Under the pieces are notes generated by a model that did no database searches, was not told the DNA's origin, and saw nothing but the letters and a program-made list of their open reading frames with translations. Shown in pieces: positions 17,983-26,007 of a stretch of DNA of 64,000 nucleotides (position 1 is its first letter; each line of letters starts with the position of its first letter). The position numbers and the translations under genes were made by a program. The stretch is from CAZAQV01 sp964487255. GTDB taxonomy: Bacteria; Myxococcota_A; Polyangia; Polyangiales; CAZAQV01. The stretch spans positions 14,667 to 78,666 of the forward strand of contig CAZAQV010000029.1 in NCBI GenBank assembly GCA_964487255.1, given 5' to 3'.

Positions 17983-18419
17983 ACGGGGCGCGGACCTATT
18001 CTCAAGGCGGACGTCCCAGCGCCCTTCTCGGCGAGCTGAGCGAGCGACCAGGCACGAGCCTCATCCAAACTCGACACGACGCATAGTTCAAAACCTTTCG
18101 GTTGGACTTGCCACATGTAGGTCGCCAAGATCTTCTGGCCAATCGCTGACGGTGCAACCAAGCACTCGCAGAGCTTGCTATGAACACCACGCGTGGCGTC
18201 TCGCGTTTCAATTCGACGAAAGAACTCCTGTCGCAGTTCAGGACTGAAACCTTCGTGCGATAACTGGCGGAGGTCGATGATAAACGCGATAGGGCCTCGC
18301 ATCATGATGCCTGTCATCCGCTTGAGGTACCCGTCGAGCATCGACGCACACAGCATCGGAGGAACCGTCGCGATCACGAGCGGGAACTCAGAATCATCAA
18401 TCTCAATGGAGCTGGACAC
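17979..18419 (-). CDS. SpoIIAA/STAS-like protein, paralog 1 of 3
   Basis: 146 aa, last of three tandem paralogs. The core matches its neighbours: DDSEFPLVIAT, a region around MRGPIAFIIDLRQLS, RQEFFRR, LCECLVAPSA, WQVQP and SSLDEARAWSLAQL. The alternating strand/helix pattern with a central hydrophobic strand ending in a conserved Asp (IIDLR) resembles the SpoIIAA/STAS-like fold common in multicellular delta-type bacteria, where it is often found without a phosphorylatable Ser. Start GTG 18419 is preferred over TTG 18428 because all three paralogs then begin with a short segment just before IDDS and share an upstream CGCTAC...GCGTG block. Function unknown; perhaps lipid or partner binding. Its C-terminus is longer than the others (GPRPV tail). 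Confidence 0.72.
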   Translation of the reverse strand: MSSSIEIDDSEFPLVIATVPPMLCASMLDGYLKRMTGIMMRGPIAFIIDLRQLSHEGFSPELRQEFFRRIETRDATRGVHSKLCECLVAPSAIGQKILATYMWQVQPKGFELCVVSSLDEARAWSLAQLAEKGAGTSALRIGPRPV

Positions 18420-18439
18420 GCGAGACAAGTGTAGCGCAA

Positions 18440-18853
18440 CTACGCGGACTCAAGGGCGTGATTCGCTGCAAGATTTTCTAGTGACCAAGCGCGAGCCTCT
18501 TCGAGCGAGGTCATCACACGCAGTTCGGTTTGAGGTTGCACCTGCCAGAAATAGGTCGCCAAAAGTTTCTGTGCGTCTGCTGACGACACAACGAAACACT
18601 CGCAGAGCTTGTCATGCACTCCTGGCGAGGTATTTCGCTCCTTGACGCGGCGAAAGAACTCCTGACGCACTGGAGGTTCAAACCCATTGAGGGTGAGCTC
18701 CCGGATGTCGACAATGAAGGCGATTGGGCCACGCTTCATAATGTTCTGCATGCGCTCGAAATACGCGTCGAACACCTCCACGTGCAGCGCCTCAGGGAAG
18801 GTTGCGATCACGAGCGGAAACTCAGAATCATCAATGATTGGTGAGCTGAACAC
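18440..18853 (-). CDS. SpoIIAA/STAS-like protein, paralog 2 of 3
   Basis: 137 aa starting at GTG 18853 (MFSSPIIDDSEFPLV). It shares the same blocks as its neighbours (IMKRGPIAFIVDIREL, RQEFFRRV, LCECFVVSSAD, LLATYFWQVQP, SLEEARAWSLENLA) and lies 20 nt upstream of paralog 1. A near-perfect inverted repeat GCTACGCTGCGTAGC sits directly before its start codon. The conserved leader and short spacing suggest duplication of a gene-plus-leader unit. Biochemical role unknown. Confidence 0.72.
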   Translation of the reverse strand: MFSSPIIDDSEFPLVIATFPEALHVEVFDAYFERMQNIMKRGPIAFIVDIRELTLNGFEPPVRQEFFRRVKERNTSPGVHDKLCECFVVSSADAQKLLATYFWQVQPQTELRVMTSLEEARAWSLENLAANHALESA

Positions 18854-18874
18854 GCGCTACGCAGCGTAGCGCAG

Positions 18875-19291
18875 TTAGCCAGATTTGCCCGCACGATAAG
18901 CGGCGATCTTGCGGAGCGACCATGCGCAAGCCTCTTCGAGCGAGGTCATCACCGTTATTTCGTGGCCTTCGGGCTGCACCTGTGTGAGATAGCTCGCCAA
19001 AAGCTGTTGCACGACCGCAGATGATGCCACCAGACACTCGCTGATCTTGCCAGCCACATCCGGGAGGCTATCTCGCTCTGCCACCCGGCGAAAAAACTCG
19101 TGTCGCAGCTGGGAGCTGAGCCCCTCAATCGACACCTGCCGGATATCGACAACAAACGCGATGGGTCCACGCTTCATGATGGTCTCCATCCGCGCGAAGT
19201 ACGCATCGAAGGTCTCGCGCGCCGGGTATTCAGGGAAGGTCACGATCACCAGCGGGAATGCAGAGTCATCAATAATGGGGGAATCGGGCAC
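18875..19291 (-). CDS. SpoIIAA/STAS-like protein, paralog 3 of 3
   Basis: 138 aa from GTG 19291, first gene of the three-gene minus-strand run. Same family blocks: IIDDSAFPLVIVTFPE, IMKRGPIAFVVDIRQ, RHEFFRRVAERD, SLEEACAWSLRKIA. The CGCTAC...GCGTG leader shared with the two downstream paralogs covers the start, which is why V at 19291 is chosen over GTG 19300. The three proteins differ enough to be old duplicates, so each may have its own partner. No kinase, phosphatase or anti-sigma gene is adjacent. Confidence 0.72.
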   Translation of the reverse strand: MPDSPIIDDSAFPLVIVTFPEYPARETFDAYFARMETIMKRGPIAFVVDIRQVSIEGLSSQLRHEFFRRVAERDSLPDVAGKISECLVASSAVVQQLLASYLTQVQPEGHEITVMTSLEEACAWSLRKIAAYRAGKSG

Positions 19292-19428
19292 GCACAACAC
19301 AGTGTAGCGTATCTATCCGGTTTGGCGCACAGGAGGTGCGCCGAGGTTGTCGAGCGACCTGGTGCGGGCGTGAGCTCGGTGGGGCTCGGCGACGGTTATC
19401 TCTCGATGTAACCGTTCGGTACGCACCG

Positions 19429-21357
19429 TCAGTAGCAGCCCGGACGAGAGCGCGTGTCGGGGTCACCGTCCGGCATGATTTCACGGAGGTATTCGTACTC
19501 CATGTCACAAAAAAGCGCGCCGCCCAACCCGTCAAGGTCGGCGCGTTCGTAAAAAGGCCGTGCGCCACCGGAGTCCATGAGGCGCCGAGGCTTGTCACCC
19601 GAGTTGTGAAACGCCATCGGCTCGAACGGGTTGGCGAGCCCAAGCGAATGCCCCACCTCGTGAGCGAGCGTTGAGCCGACCAGGTTGCCCATCACCCAGA
19701 TCGCACACGCGATCTGCATTGGGCGCTCGAGACCGGTCTGAACACAACCGCGCCCGTCCGAGAGTTCGGGGATCCCGCGGTCGAGGTCATCTTGCGTGAC
19801 AGCGAACCCACGGTCAGGTCGGATCGGGTCGAAGATGAAGTCAAAGAACGGGTCCGCAATCTCACCACCTCCGGCGAACTCGAAGAACGACTCGATGAAA
19901 ACGCCCCCATAACCTGGATAGCCCTGCTCCTGCGTGGCCGCGTTGACACCGCCGATGCGGTCGTTAAGCCGTTGGTTGTTGGTGTCCTTGCCCGCAGTGT
20001 TGTCGTAACCGAAGAGGCCCTGTTCGTTCGGGTCCTTACCCGAAACCTCCACGACGGAATACAGCGCGAACTCTTCGGGCAGCTCGGTACGGAACTCGAC
20101 GTTAACGCCTCGGTACGGTGATCGCGACATAGCCAGGGCGCGTGCTCGAACCCGGTCGTCGACGGCGCGAAGCCCGTAGCGTCCCAAGCTCTCCGTAAAC
20201 GAAGGTAGAAACACCACGACGACGACTTGCTTGACGGGTGCAACCCGAAAGCGAAACGGAACGCTATTGCCGCGGACTTCTTTGTTGCCGTAACGTAGAA
20301 CCGGGACGATACTTCCCTCGAGCCAGCCCGATTCGCGACGCAGGTTGATCGACTCGCCCAAGCCGTCCACTTCGTCGAGGATGTAGCGAACCCGGCGCCC
20401 CCAAACATATTCAGTCACCACGCTCGTATCGACGGGCCGCTGTCGGCCCGACGCGTCCGCCGTAAAGGTCGCCTGAATTTCGAGTTGCGTGAGCGCATCG
20501 GGCGCACCACCGACGAACCCACCGCCATCAATGTGGATGAACTGGCCAAGGCTCGCCGCTTCGATGTCCACGTTGGTAATGCGAGAGGGTTGGACGACAT
20601 ACTCCACTTGCTGCTCCGCAGTCATGGTCAGCCGCGAGCGTTCGTCGCCGTGCAGGTTGAGGACCTCGACGGTCCCCCTGAACAGGCCGGGTTCAATGCC
20701 GATGAGCTCGTGCGACAACACGAAATAACCCTTGTCCCGCTGCGTGGCGTCCTCGAGCACAATCGGTAGTTCTTCGTCCTCAAGTGCGATGCAACCGCCG
20801 TTGCCGCCCGGGAAGAAGCAACCTCCGAGGCGCGCCACGCTGGTTCCCTCGTCTGTTCCCGCGAGCAATCCCTGGCCGCTGACGCGAATTCGGTCGTTCA
20901 CAAAAACGTCGAGTGCGCTCTCAACGTCAACCTGTGGTTGGAGTTCTTGAACGAACCGCCAGTCAAGCTCGAGCACGTTTGAGGCACGAAAAAGCGCACT
21001 ACCGGCATAGCCCGTCTCGACGCGAACCGCGCCTTGGTAGCCGCCGTCACCCATGTCGAGCCTCGCGAGCAACTCTGCCGTAACCAGCAGCTTCAAGTTC
21101 TGGGCGTCGACGTACTCGGTGTCGACCTGGACATCGACCCCCGAGCCCGTGGGCCCAAGAAAGTGGAGCTCGTTGCGTCCAAACTTGGTATCCAAGAAGC
21201 CTTCGCCGCGCACCACGACTTCGCTACCAACGAGCAGCGTCGAAGGTCCGATCGCGTCGAGAAAGACAGGGTCGACCCAACTGTCATCGACCAGTGTCTC
21301 CGTGGTCGAGCACGCCAGGCAAAACAAAACAACAGCGACCAGCCTACCCAGGTTCAT
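19429..21357 (-). CDS. lipoprotein with IPT-like repeats and HExxHxxGxxN zincin motif
   Basis: 642 aa. Lipobox CLAC within the first 17 residues. The N-terminal half has strand-rich segments such as DAIGPSTLLVGSEVVVRGEGF, recalling IPT/TIG domains. Near residue 564 is HEVGHSLGLAN, a metzincin-like zinc motif (three ligands plus the Gly turn), followed by RLMDSGG, which could serve as the Met turn. So it may be a surface metalloprotease in a family I cannot name. It overlaps the upstream lipoprotein gene by 4 bp (ATGA), so the two are translationally coupled and probably work together. What else it could be: an inactive zincin-fold binding protein. Confidence 0.7.
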   Translation of the reverse strand: MNLGRLVAVVLFCLACSTTETLVDDSWVDPVFLDAIGPSTLLVGSEVVVRGEGFLDTKFGRNELHFLGPTGSGVDVQVDTEYVDAQNLKLLVTAELLARLDMGDGGYQGAVRVETGYAGSALFRASNVLELDWRFVQELQPQVDVESALDVFVNDRIRVSGQGLLAGTDEGTSVARLGGCFFPGGNGGCIALEDEELPIVLEDATQRDKGYFVLSHELIGIEPGLFRGTVEVLNLHGDERSRLTMTAEQQVEYVVQPSRITNVDIEAASLGQFIHIDGGGFVGGAPDALTQLEIQATFTADASGRQRPVDTSVVTEYVWGRRVRYILDEVDGLGESINLRRESGWLEGSIVPVLRYGNKEVRGNSVPFRFRVAPVKQVVVVVFLPSFTESLGRYGLRAVDDRVRARALAMSRSPYRGVNVEFRTELPEEFALYSVVEVSGKDPNEQGLFGYDNTAGKDTNNQRLNDRIGGVNAATQEQGYPGYGGVFIESFFEFAGGGEIADPFFDFIFDPIRPDRGFAVTQDDLDRGIPELSDGRGCVQTGLERPMQIACAIWVMGNLVGSTLAHEVGHSLGLANPFEPMAFHNSGDKPRRLMDSGGARPFYERADLDGLGGALFCDMEYEYLREIMPDGDPDTRSRPGCY

Positions 21358-23465
21358 GGCGCGTAAATCCGGATGTCGTAGGTGTTCTCAGCGCCAGCAA
21401 AGCCGCGCACTACCAGATAGTAGCGACCGCCCTGCTCTGCGAGAAAGTCGTAGTACTCGTTCGAGTCGACGCTCTGCCCCTGAAACGACGAGCATTGGCT
21501 CGGATCGGCTTCCGAGCACGGCGTAAGATCTGTACCGTCCTGCTGGTAGAAGTGAAGGTCGAGATCCTCCGCCGTGGACGTTTGGGTGAACGTCAGTTCG
21601 ACGGCGAACATTTGCCCGCGCTCGAGGTTGATCTCGTACCAATCCTCATTACCGGAACAGATTGTGTTGCCCTTCATCTCATAGCCGCGCCTCCAGTCGA
21701 CTTTGCGCGCGCTCTGTTGGTCATCATCACCTTCGTTTGGGTCAGCTTGGCACTGCCCCTGCGCACCGCACGCTGCGGGACGTGCGGACCACTCGATACC
21801 GTAGTGCCCGGTCACCTCGCCGATGGGCCGCACCTGGGCGCGATAGCTGCCCGGCGCCAGACAAAGCGCAAGGTCCTCTTGCGTACGCAAGCTTTCGGCG
21901 ACTGCGATGACGGTGCCGTTTTCGTCGGTCACGGCGAGGTCGAGATCACTGGCGTCGTCACCGGCGACGTTGACTTGGACTTGTGAGTTCTCGGCGACTT
22001 CAAGCACGAACCAGTCCGCGTCGCCGCGCCCGTTTTCCACGCATGCCGTCAGTGGCTCGAGCGTGCCCTGCGCAAAGGGCGTCGCGGTAGCAGGCGTGTC
22101 GTTATCCTCATGGACGTCGTCCGGGCACCCGAACGTCATTTCGGGCTCGCACGACTCTTCGAGCGGCGTACACAAGCGCCCCATCTTGCGTTCGACAGAG
22201 GTCACGGGTGTTTTCGAGCACACGAAGCCCGCTTCGCAATCTGCATCACTCACGCATGACATCAAACAGTACGACGCACCACGCGTCCCCATGCGAACAC
22301 AAAGGTCTTCGCTCGCTCCACACTGCGCATCGGCGCGGCACACTTCGCAGCTCTTACCGTCTGCCACCACGTCGGGTGCGCTCGGCTGCACCTGTAGCTC
22401 GTGCACGCCAGTCACCGGGTTCTCCGAAGTGTGGTCACAACTTCCGCGCGGGTCGTCGTTGTCCACAGCAGCAATCTTGTAATACACGCGCTCGGTGAGC
22501 GTCGACGTGCTGCCCGCGGTCGGGTTGGGAAGCATCGCAGTCCAAATACCTTCTCGGGTTGTGCCCGATGTCATCGACATCGAGACCTGTTTGGCGCGGG
22601 TCAGGTCATCGGGATTCTGGGGTTTCGTATTCCAGTAGTAGATGATGGGCGGATGCTTGAGCCCGCTGTCGTCTCGCACACGCGCCACGAGCGGGATGTC
22701 ACCCGCACCGTTCCAGTCTTGGACCGTGTGTTGGATAACCGGGGGCTGCCCAACGCATTCAGGCTTGGCGGGCCGCCGCAGCACCAGCGAAAAGTCTTTT
22801 TCGGTCGGCGGATTGGTGGCGTCGTCGGCCAAGAGAACGATTGCGTGAAGGCCACTGCTGAGGGCTTGCGCGCGGGTCGGGCACCAACGAAGGCGCGCCG
22901 AAAAACCGTCTTGCTTGCGCAGGCTCAAACCCGAAACGACAGGAGGCGCCGCGGAGATGCCCACGCCAGGTGAATCGGGGTCGTCCACGATCACATCGAA
23001 ATCGAAACAATCGTTCTTACCAAGGTCGAGCGTCGCACCTGCGCCTAGCGGCTGCACGAAGCGAGGCAGACCGTTGTAGCCCACGGACGAACGCACCTCG
23101 ATCGCCATCGACACTTCGGAAACGTACTTTCCATCGGTCACGAAGAAGCGAAACTGGTGGGAGCCGACGTCGTCGGCCTGCGGCACCCAACGAAAGAACG
23201 CCTCGCCTTTGTCTTTGACGATGCCAGCACGGCACCCGCCGTTTCCGCAAAGCGTCTTGAGCGAGCTGTCGAACGCATATTGCAGCTCGTCTCCGTCGGG
23301 GTCATCGGCTGTGATGGGAATCGAAAGCGCCGAGCCCACGAACGCGACTTGATCGCGCACCTCGCCAAAGACGGGACGGTCATCGAGGCCTGTGGCGCAG
23401 CCCGCCACCACGGCGAGCATGCACGCGGCCCACCATCGCGGGGACAGACGTAGCTTCACACCCAA
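21354..23465 (-). CDS. lipoprotein with Ig-like and PPC-like domains
   Basis: 703 aa. Lipobox VVAGC at about residue 24. The N-terminal part (about 35-270) reads like cadherin/Ig-like modules (ITADDPDGDELQYAFD). A Cys-rich middle (about 350-440: CEVCRADAQCGASEDLC) is followed by two segments resembling bacterial pre-peptidase C-terminal (PPC) domains (DADWFVLEVAENSQVQV and NEDWYEINLERGQMF), which end at the C-terminus. PPC domains usually accompany secreted proteases, which fits the zincin-like lipoprotein encoded immediately downstream with 4-bp overlap. First gene of a two-gene operon; probably a surface accessory or binding subunit. No catalytic motif seen. Confidence 0.72.
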   Translation of the reverse strand: MGVKLRLSPRWWAACMLAVVAGCATGLDDRPVFGEVRDQVAFVGSALSIPITADDPDGDELQYAFDSSLKTLCGNGGCRAGIVKDKGEAFFRWVPQADDVGSHQFRFFVTDGKYVSEVSMAIEVRSSVGYNGLPRFVQPLGAGATLDLGKNDCFDFDVIVDDPDSPGVGISAAPPVVSGLSLRKQDGFSARLRWCPTRAQALSSGLHAIVLLADDATNPPTEKDFSLVLRRPAKPECVGQPPVIQHTVQDWNGAGDIPLVARVRDDSGLKHPPIIYYWNTKPQNPDDLTRAKQVSMSMTSGTTREGIWTAMLPNPTAGSTSTLTERVYYKIAAVDNDDPRGSCDHTSENPVTGVHELQVQPSAPDVVADGKSCEVCRADAQCGASEDLCVRMGTRGASYCLMSCVSDADCEAGFVCSKTPVTSVERKMGRLCTPLEESCEPEMTFGCPDDVHEDNDTPATATPFAQGTLEPLTACVENGRGDADWFVLEVAENSQVQVNVAGDDASDLDLAVTDENGTVIAVAESLRTQEDLALCLAPGSYRAQVRPIGEVTGHYGIEWSARPAACGAQGQCQADPNEGDDDQQSARKVDWRRGYEMKGNTICSGNEDWYEINLERGQMFAVELTFTQTSTAEDLDLHFYQQDGTDLTPCSEADPSQCSSFQGQSVDSNEYYDFLAEQGGRYYLVVRGFAGAENTYDIRIYAP

Positions 23466-23515
23466 GTTCTAAGCAAATGCCGCGCCGAAGCGCGCTGCCA
23501 TTGACATGCTAAAAT

Positions 23516-23546
23516 CATTGAGCTTTCCTCGTTCAAACGAGCTCAA
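23516..23546 (-). terminator. possible terminator hairpin after Imm35-like gene
   Basis: TTGAGCT and AGCTCAA arms (about 23518-23546) form a seven-bp outer stem that also contains CTCGTT/AACGAG; on the minus strand it is followed by TGATTTT, a weak T tract. It lies between the Imm35-like gene and the downstream lipoprotein operon, where termination would make sense. Confidence 0.4.
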
Positions 23547-23605
23547 AACTTACCGATCGGCGCCCACGTCCCCGCAAGGCCGGCCACTGCAATGTCCAGC
23601 ATCGG

Positions 23606-24073
23606 TTACGCATCGCGGTTTGTGGGTGGGTGAAGTCGCACGGTGCAGCTGCTCGAGTCGCGCAGTTCGCAGTATGCCTCGTATGCAAAGTAGAGGTTCT
23701 GATTGGCAAAGCGAACCGGCGGTACGGCGAGCAACTTTGCGAGATCGTAACGCGCGTACAGGCACGCTTTGCCCCTGCGCAGCGAAAGCCCTTCGAGCAG
23801 GCTCACAGCCGAAAGAAGGTCCGAAACATCGCTCACTACAAGATCGTGCTCGGCACGCCAGTCCAGGTCACGGCAGAGCGCCAAGTCTCGTTGAACCGGA
23901 TACGCGGAACCCATCTCAAACAACGCACCACTTTGCTTGTGGACCAACATCCCGCTTGAGCCAATCTGAGGATACGCAAAGTGCCAACAGTCCTCATACT
24001 CGGCTACCAGGGACACGGTCGCCTCTGCGGGTGCATGAGCGACCGCGAGAGCAAACGCTTCATCGAATTGCAT
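23606..24073 (-). CDS. Imm35 (YrhB-like) domain protein
   Basis: 155 aa from ATG 24073 (MQFDEAFALAV); a longer frame to 24148 would overlap the upstream gene and has no domain. The first half, with EYEDCWHFAYPQ, then GMLVHKQSGALFEMGSAYPV, matches the pattern of the Imm35/YrhB family (aromatic strand, then a VDK.TGE-like turn and a G.A.PV end). Family members include immunity proteins of polymorphic toxin systems and orphan housekeeping proteins. No toxin gene is adjacent, so an orphan role is as likely. The second half (about 75-155) is not recognised. It follows the acyl-CoA ligase gene by 41 nt on the same strand. Confidence 0.55.
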   Translation of the reverse strand: MQFDEAFALAVAHAPAEATVSLVAEYEDCWHFAYPQIGSSGMLVHKQSGALFEMGSAYPVQRDLALCRDLDWRAEHDLVVSDVSDLLSAVSLLEGLSLRRGKACLYARYDLAKLLAVPPVRFANQNLYFAYEAYCELRDSSSCTVRLHPPTNRDA

Positions 24074-24114
24074 CTCGGATACCGTAGGCGCGGCTAGTTT
24101 CGGTCGGCGGACGG

Positions 24115-25887
24115 CTAGCTGTACATGTCGTCGATGGCGGAGGACCAATTATCGTTGATCTGCTTGCGACGAATCTTGAGGGTGGGGGTCAGCTCGCCCG
24201 CATCGATACTGAAGTCACGCGGCAAGACCGTGAATTTTTTGACCTGCTCTGGGCTTGAGAACTTGCGATTGTACTGGTCGACGTAAGTTTGGATCTCCGT
24301 GCGAATGTCTTCGCGCCGGGCAAAGGCCTCGAGCGACTGGCCCTTCTCCTCAAGCAAGCGCATTTGCTCCGCGGGGTCGCGCGGGATCTTCACCGGGTCC
24401 ATCCCGAACTTGTCGCGCAAGATGGCGCCCGCATCGAGCGTAAAGAGCGCACTACAAAACTTGCGGTCATCACCCACGAGATAACACTGCGAGACGATGG
24501 GAATGGACTTCATGGTCTCCTCGACGAGCAGCGGGGCGATGTTCTTACCCGCGGAGCTCACATACAGCTCCTTCTTGCGGCCCGTAATCTTGACGTATCC
24601 ATCGCGGTCGATCTCACCAATGTCCCCCGACCGAAGCCAGCCGTCTTGTAGCACCTCGGCGGTCGCCTCGGGGTTCTTGTAGTAGCCCTTCATCACATGA
24701 CGACCTCGGAACATGATCTCTCCGTCCGTATCCGTCTTGAGCTCTGTCCCGGGAATCGGGCGGCCGACTGAACCAAACTTGAAGTTGTCGTGGTAGTTGA
24801 TGCTCGCACCTGCCGTGGTCTCGGTCATGCCGTAACCTTCGAAAAGAGGGACGCCAATAAAATGAAAGAAGCGCAGGATATCGACGTTGATGGGCGCCGC
24901 GCCGGTCAGCGCAATGCGGCAGTTGACGAGCCCAATCTTCTTCTTGACCGCTTTTTGAAGCACGCCCTTGACCACCGGGATACGAAGCAGCAGCCGCAAT
25001 GCAGGCTTCGCGTCGAGCGTGCTCTTGAGGTTGGAGTAGAGCTTTTCGTAAATGCGGGGCACACCGACGAAGAGATGCGGCTGCACTTCCTTCATGTAGT
25101 CGACGACGTTGAGCGGGCTGTCGACGACGCGCAAATGAAGCGCGTACTTGATCCAAAGGTGGTTGTCCACGAGCTGCCCAAACACGTGCGCAAGCGGAAG
25201 CCATGACACGAGGCCATCGCCCCGATCCATGCCCAGCATGTCGTCGATCGAGTCGAGCTCAAACGAAAAGTTATCATGGGTTAGTTCGACTCCTTTGGGG
25301 TTACCTGTGGTTCCCGATGTGTAGATTAACGACGCCGTATCGGAAGGATCGATGCCGTTGAGCCGTTCGAACACCAGTTCATCATTGAGGTCTTTGCCTT
25401 TCTCGAGAAAGGCGGACCAGTCCATCACCTTTGCGTGGTCGAGCTTGCCAACGCCATTCATGAGGACGACGTGCTCGACTTGATCCAGCTTGTCGAGCAC
25501 CTCCGCCAAACGGTTTTCGGGAAACTTCTGAGGGTCACCGCCAGCCTGCGGATTGTGCCCTACGAACACGACCTTCGACTCGGAGTTGCCGACAATCCAC
25601 TCCACCTCTTCGGGGGAACAGGTATGATAAACCGCCACCGAGACACCATTGATGAGCTGCCCCGCCACATAGCTGGTGAACCACTCGGGACGATTGTAGC
25701 TATAGATGCTGAGCTTATCGTCCTTGGCAAATCCGAGCGCGAGCAACGACTTGGCGATTGCAAGGGCTTCATCCCGCACCTCGGACCAAGTTTGAGTCAC
25801 CCACTGACCGCGGGCATTCTTGGTCGATAGGGCAGCCGCACTCGGACACTCTTTGGCGTTTCGGATTAGGTAGTTTGGCGTCAGCAT
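24115..25887 (-). CDS. long-chain fatty-acid--CoA ligase (AMP-forming)
   Basis: 590 aa from ATG 25887, preceded by GAGG seven bases upstream. It is an adenylate-forming enzyme: P-loop SLIYTSGTTGNPKGVELTH, acceptor GYGMTETTAG, adenine-binding GWLRSGDIGEIDRDGY and the C-terminal lysine region TLKIRRKQ are all present. The long spacing and ITGRKKELYVSSAGKNIAP segment match the long-chain acyl-CoA synthetase (FadD/ACSL) branch. It activates fatty acids to acyl-CoA at the membrane for degradation or lipid remodelling. No beta-oxidation genes are nearby. I leave the gene symbol blank because several paralogs are usual in such genomes. Confidence 0.93.
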   Translation of the reverse strand: MLTPNYLIRNAKECPSAAALSTKNARGQWVTQTWSEVRDEALAIAKSLLALGFAKDDKLSIYSYNRPEWFTSYVAGQLINGVSVAVYHTCSPEEVEWIVGNSESKVVFVGHNPQAGGDPQKFPENRLAEVLDKLDQVEHVVLMNGVGKLDHAKVMDWSAFLEKGKDLNDELVFERLNGIDPSDTASLIYTSGTTGNPKGVELTHDNFSFELDSIDDMLGMDRGDGLVSWLPLAHVFGQLVDNHLWIKYALHLRVVDSPLNVVDYMKEVQPHLFVGVPRIYEKLYSNLKSTLDAKPALRLLLRIPVVKGVLQKAVKKKIGLVNCRIALTGAAPINVDILRFFHFIGVPLFEGYGMTETTAGASINYHDNFKFGSVGRPIPGTELKTDTDGEIMFRGRHVMKGYYKNPEATAEVLQDGWLRSGDIGEIDRDGYVKITGRKKELYVSSAGKNIAPLLVEETMKSIPIVSQCYLVGDDRKFCSALFTLDAGAILRDKFGMDPVKIPRDPAEQMRLLEEKGQSLEAFARREDIRTEIQTYVDQYNRKFSSPEQVKKFTVLPRDFSIDAGELTPTLKIRRKQINDNWSSAIDDMYS

Positions 25888-26007
25888 CTTGGGAACCTCA
25901 CTGTTTTCGCGGGAAGCATACCCTTCTATCCTCGGGTCGGGAAGCAGGCCTCGAACCACAACGAGCCCCAGTGGCCCAAAGGATTTACATGGGGTAGATC
26001 AAATCGG

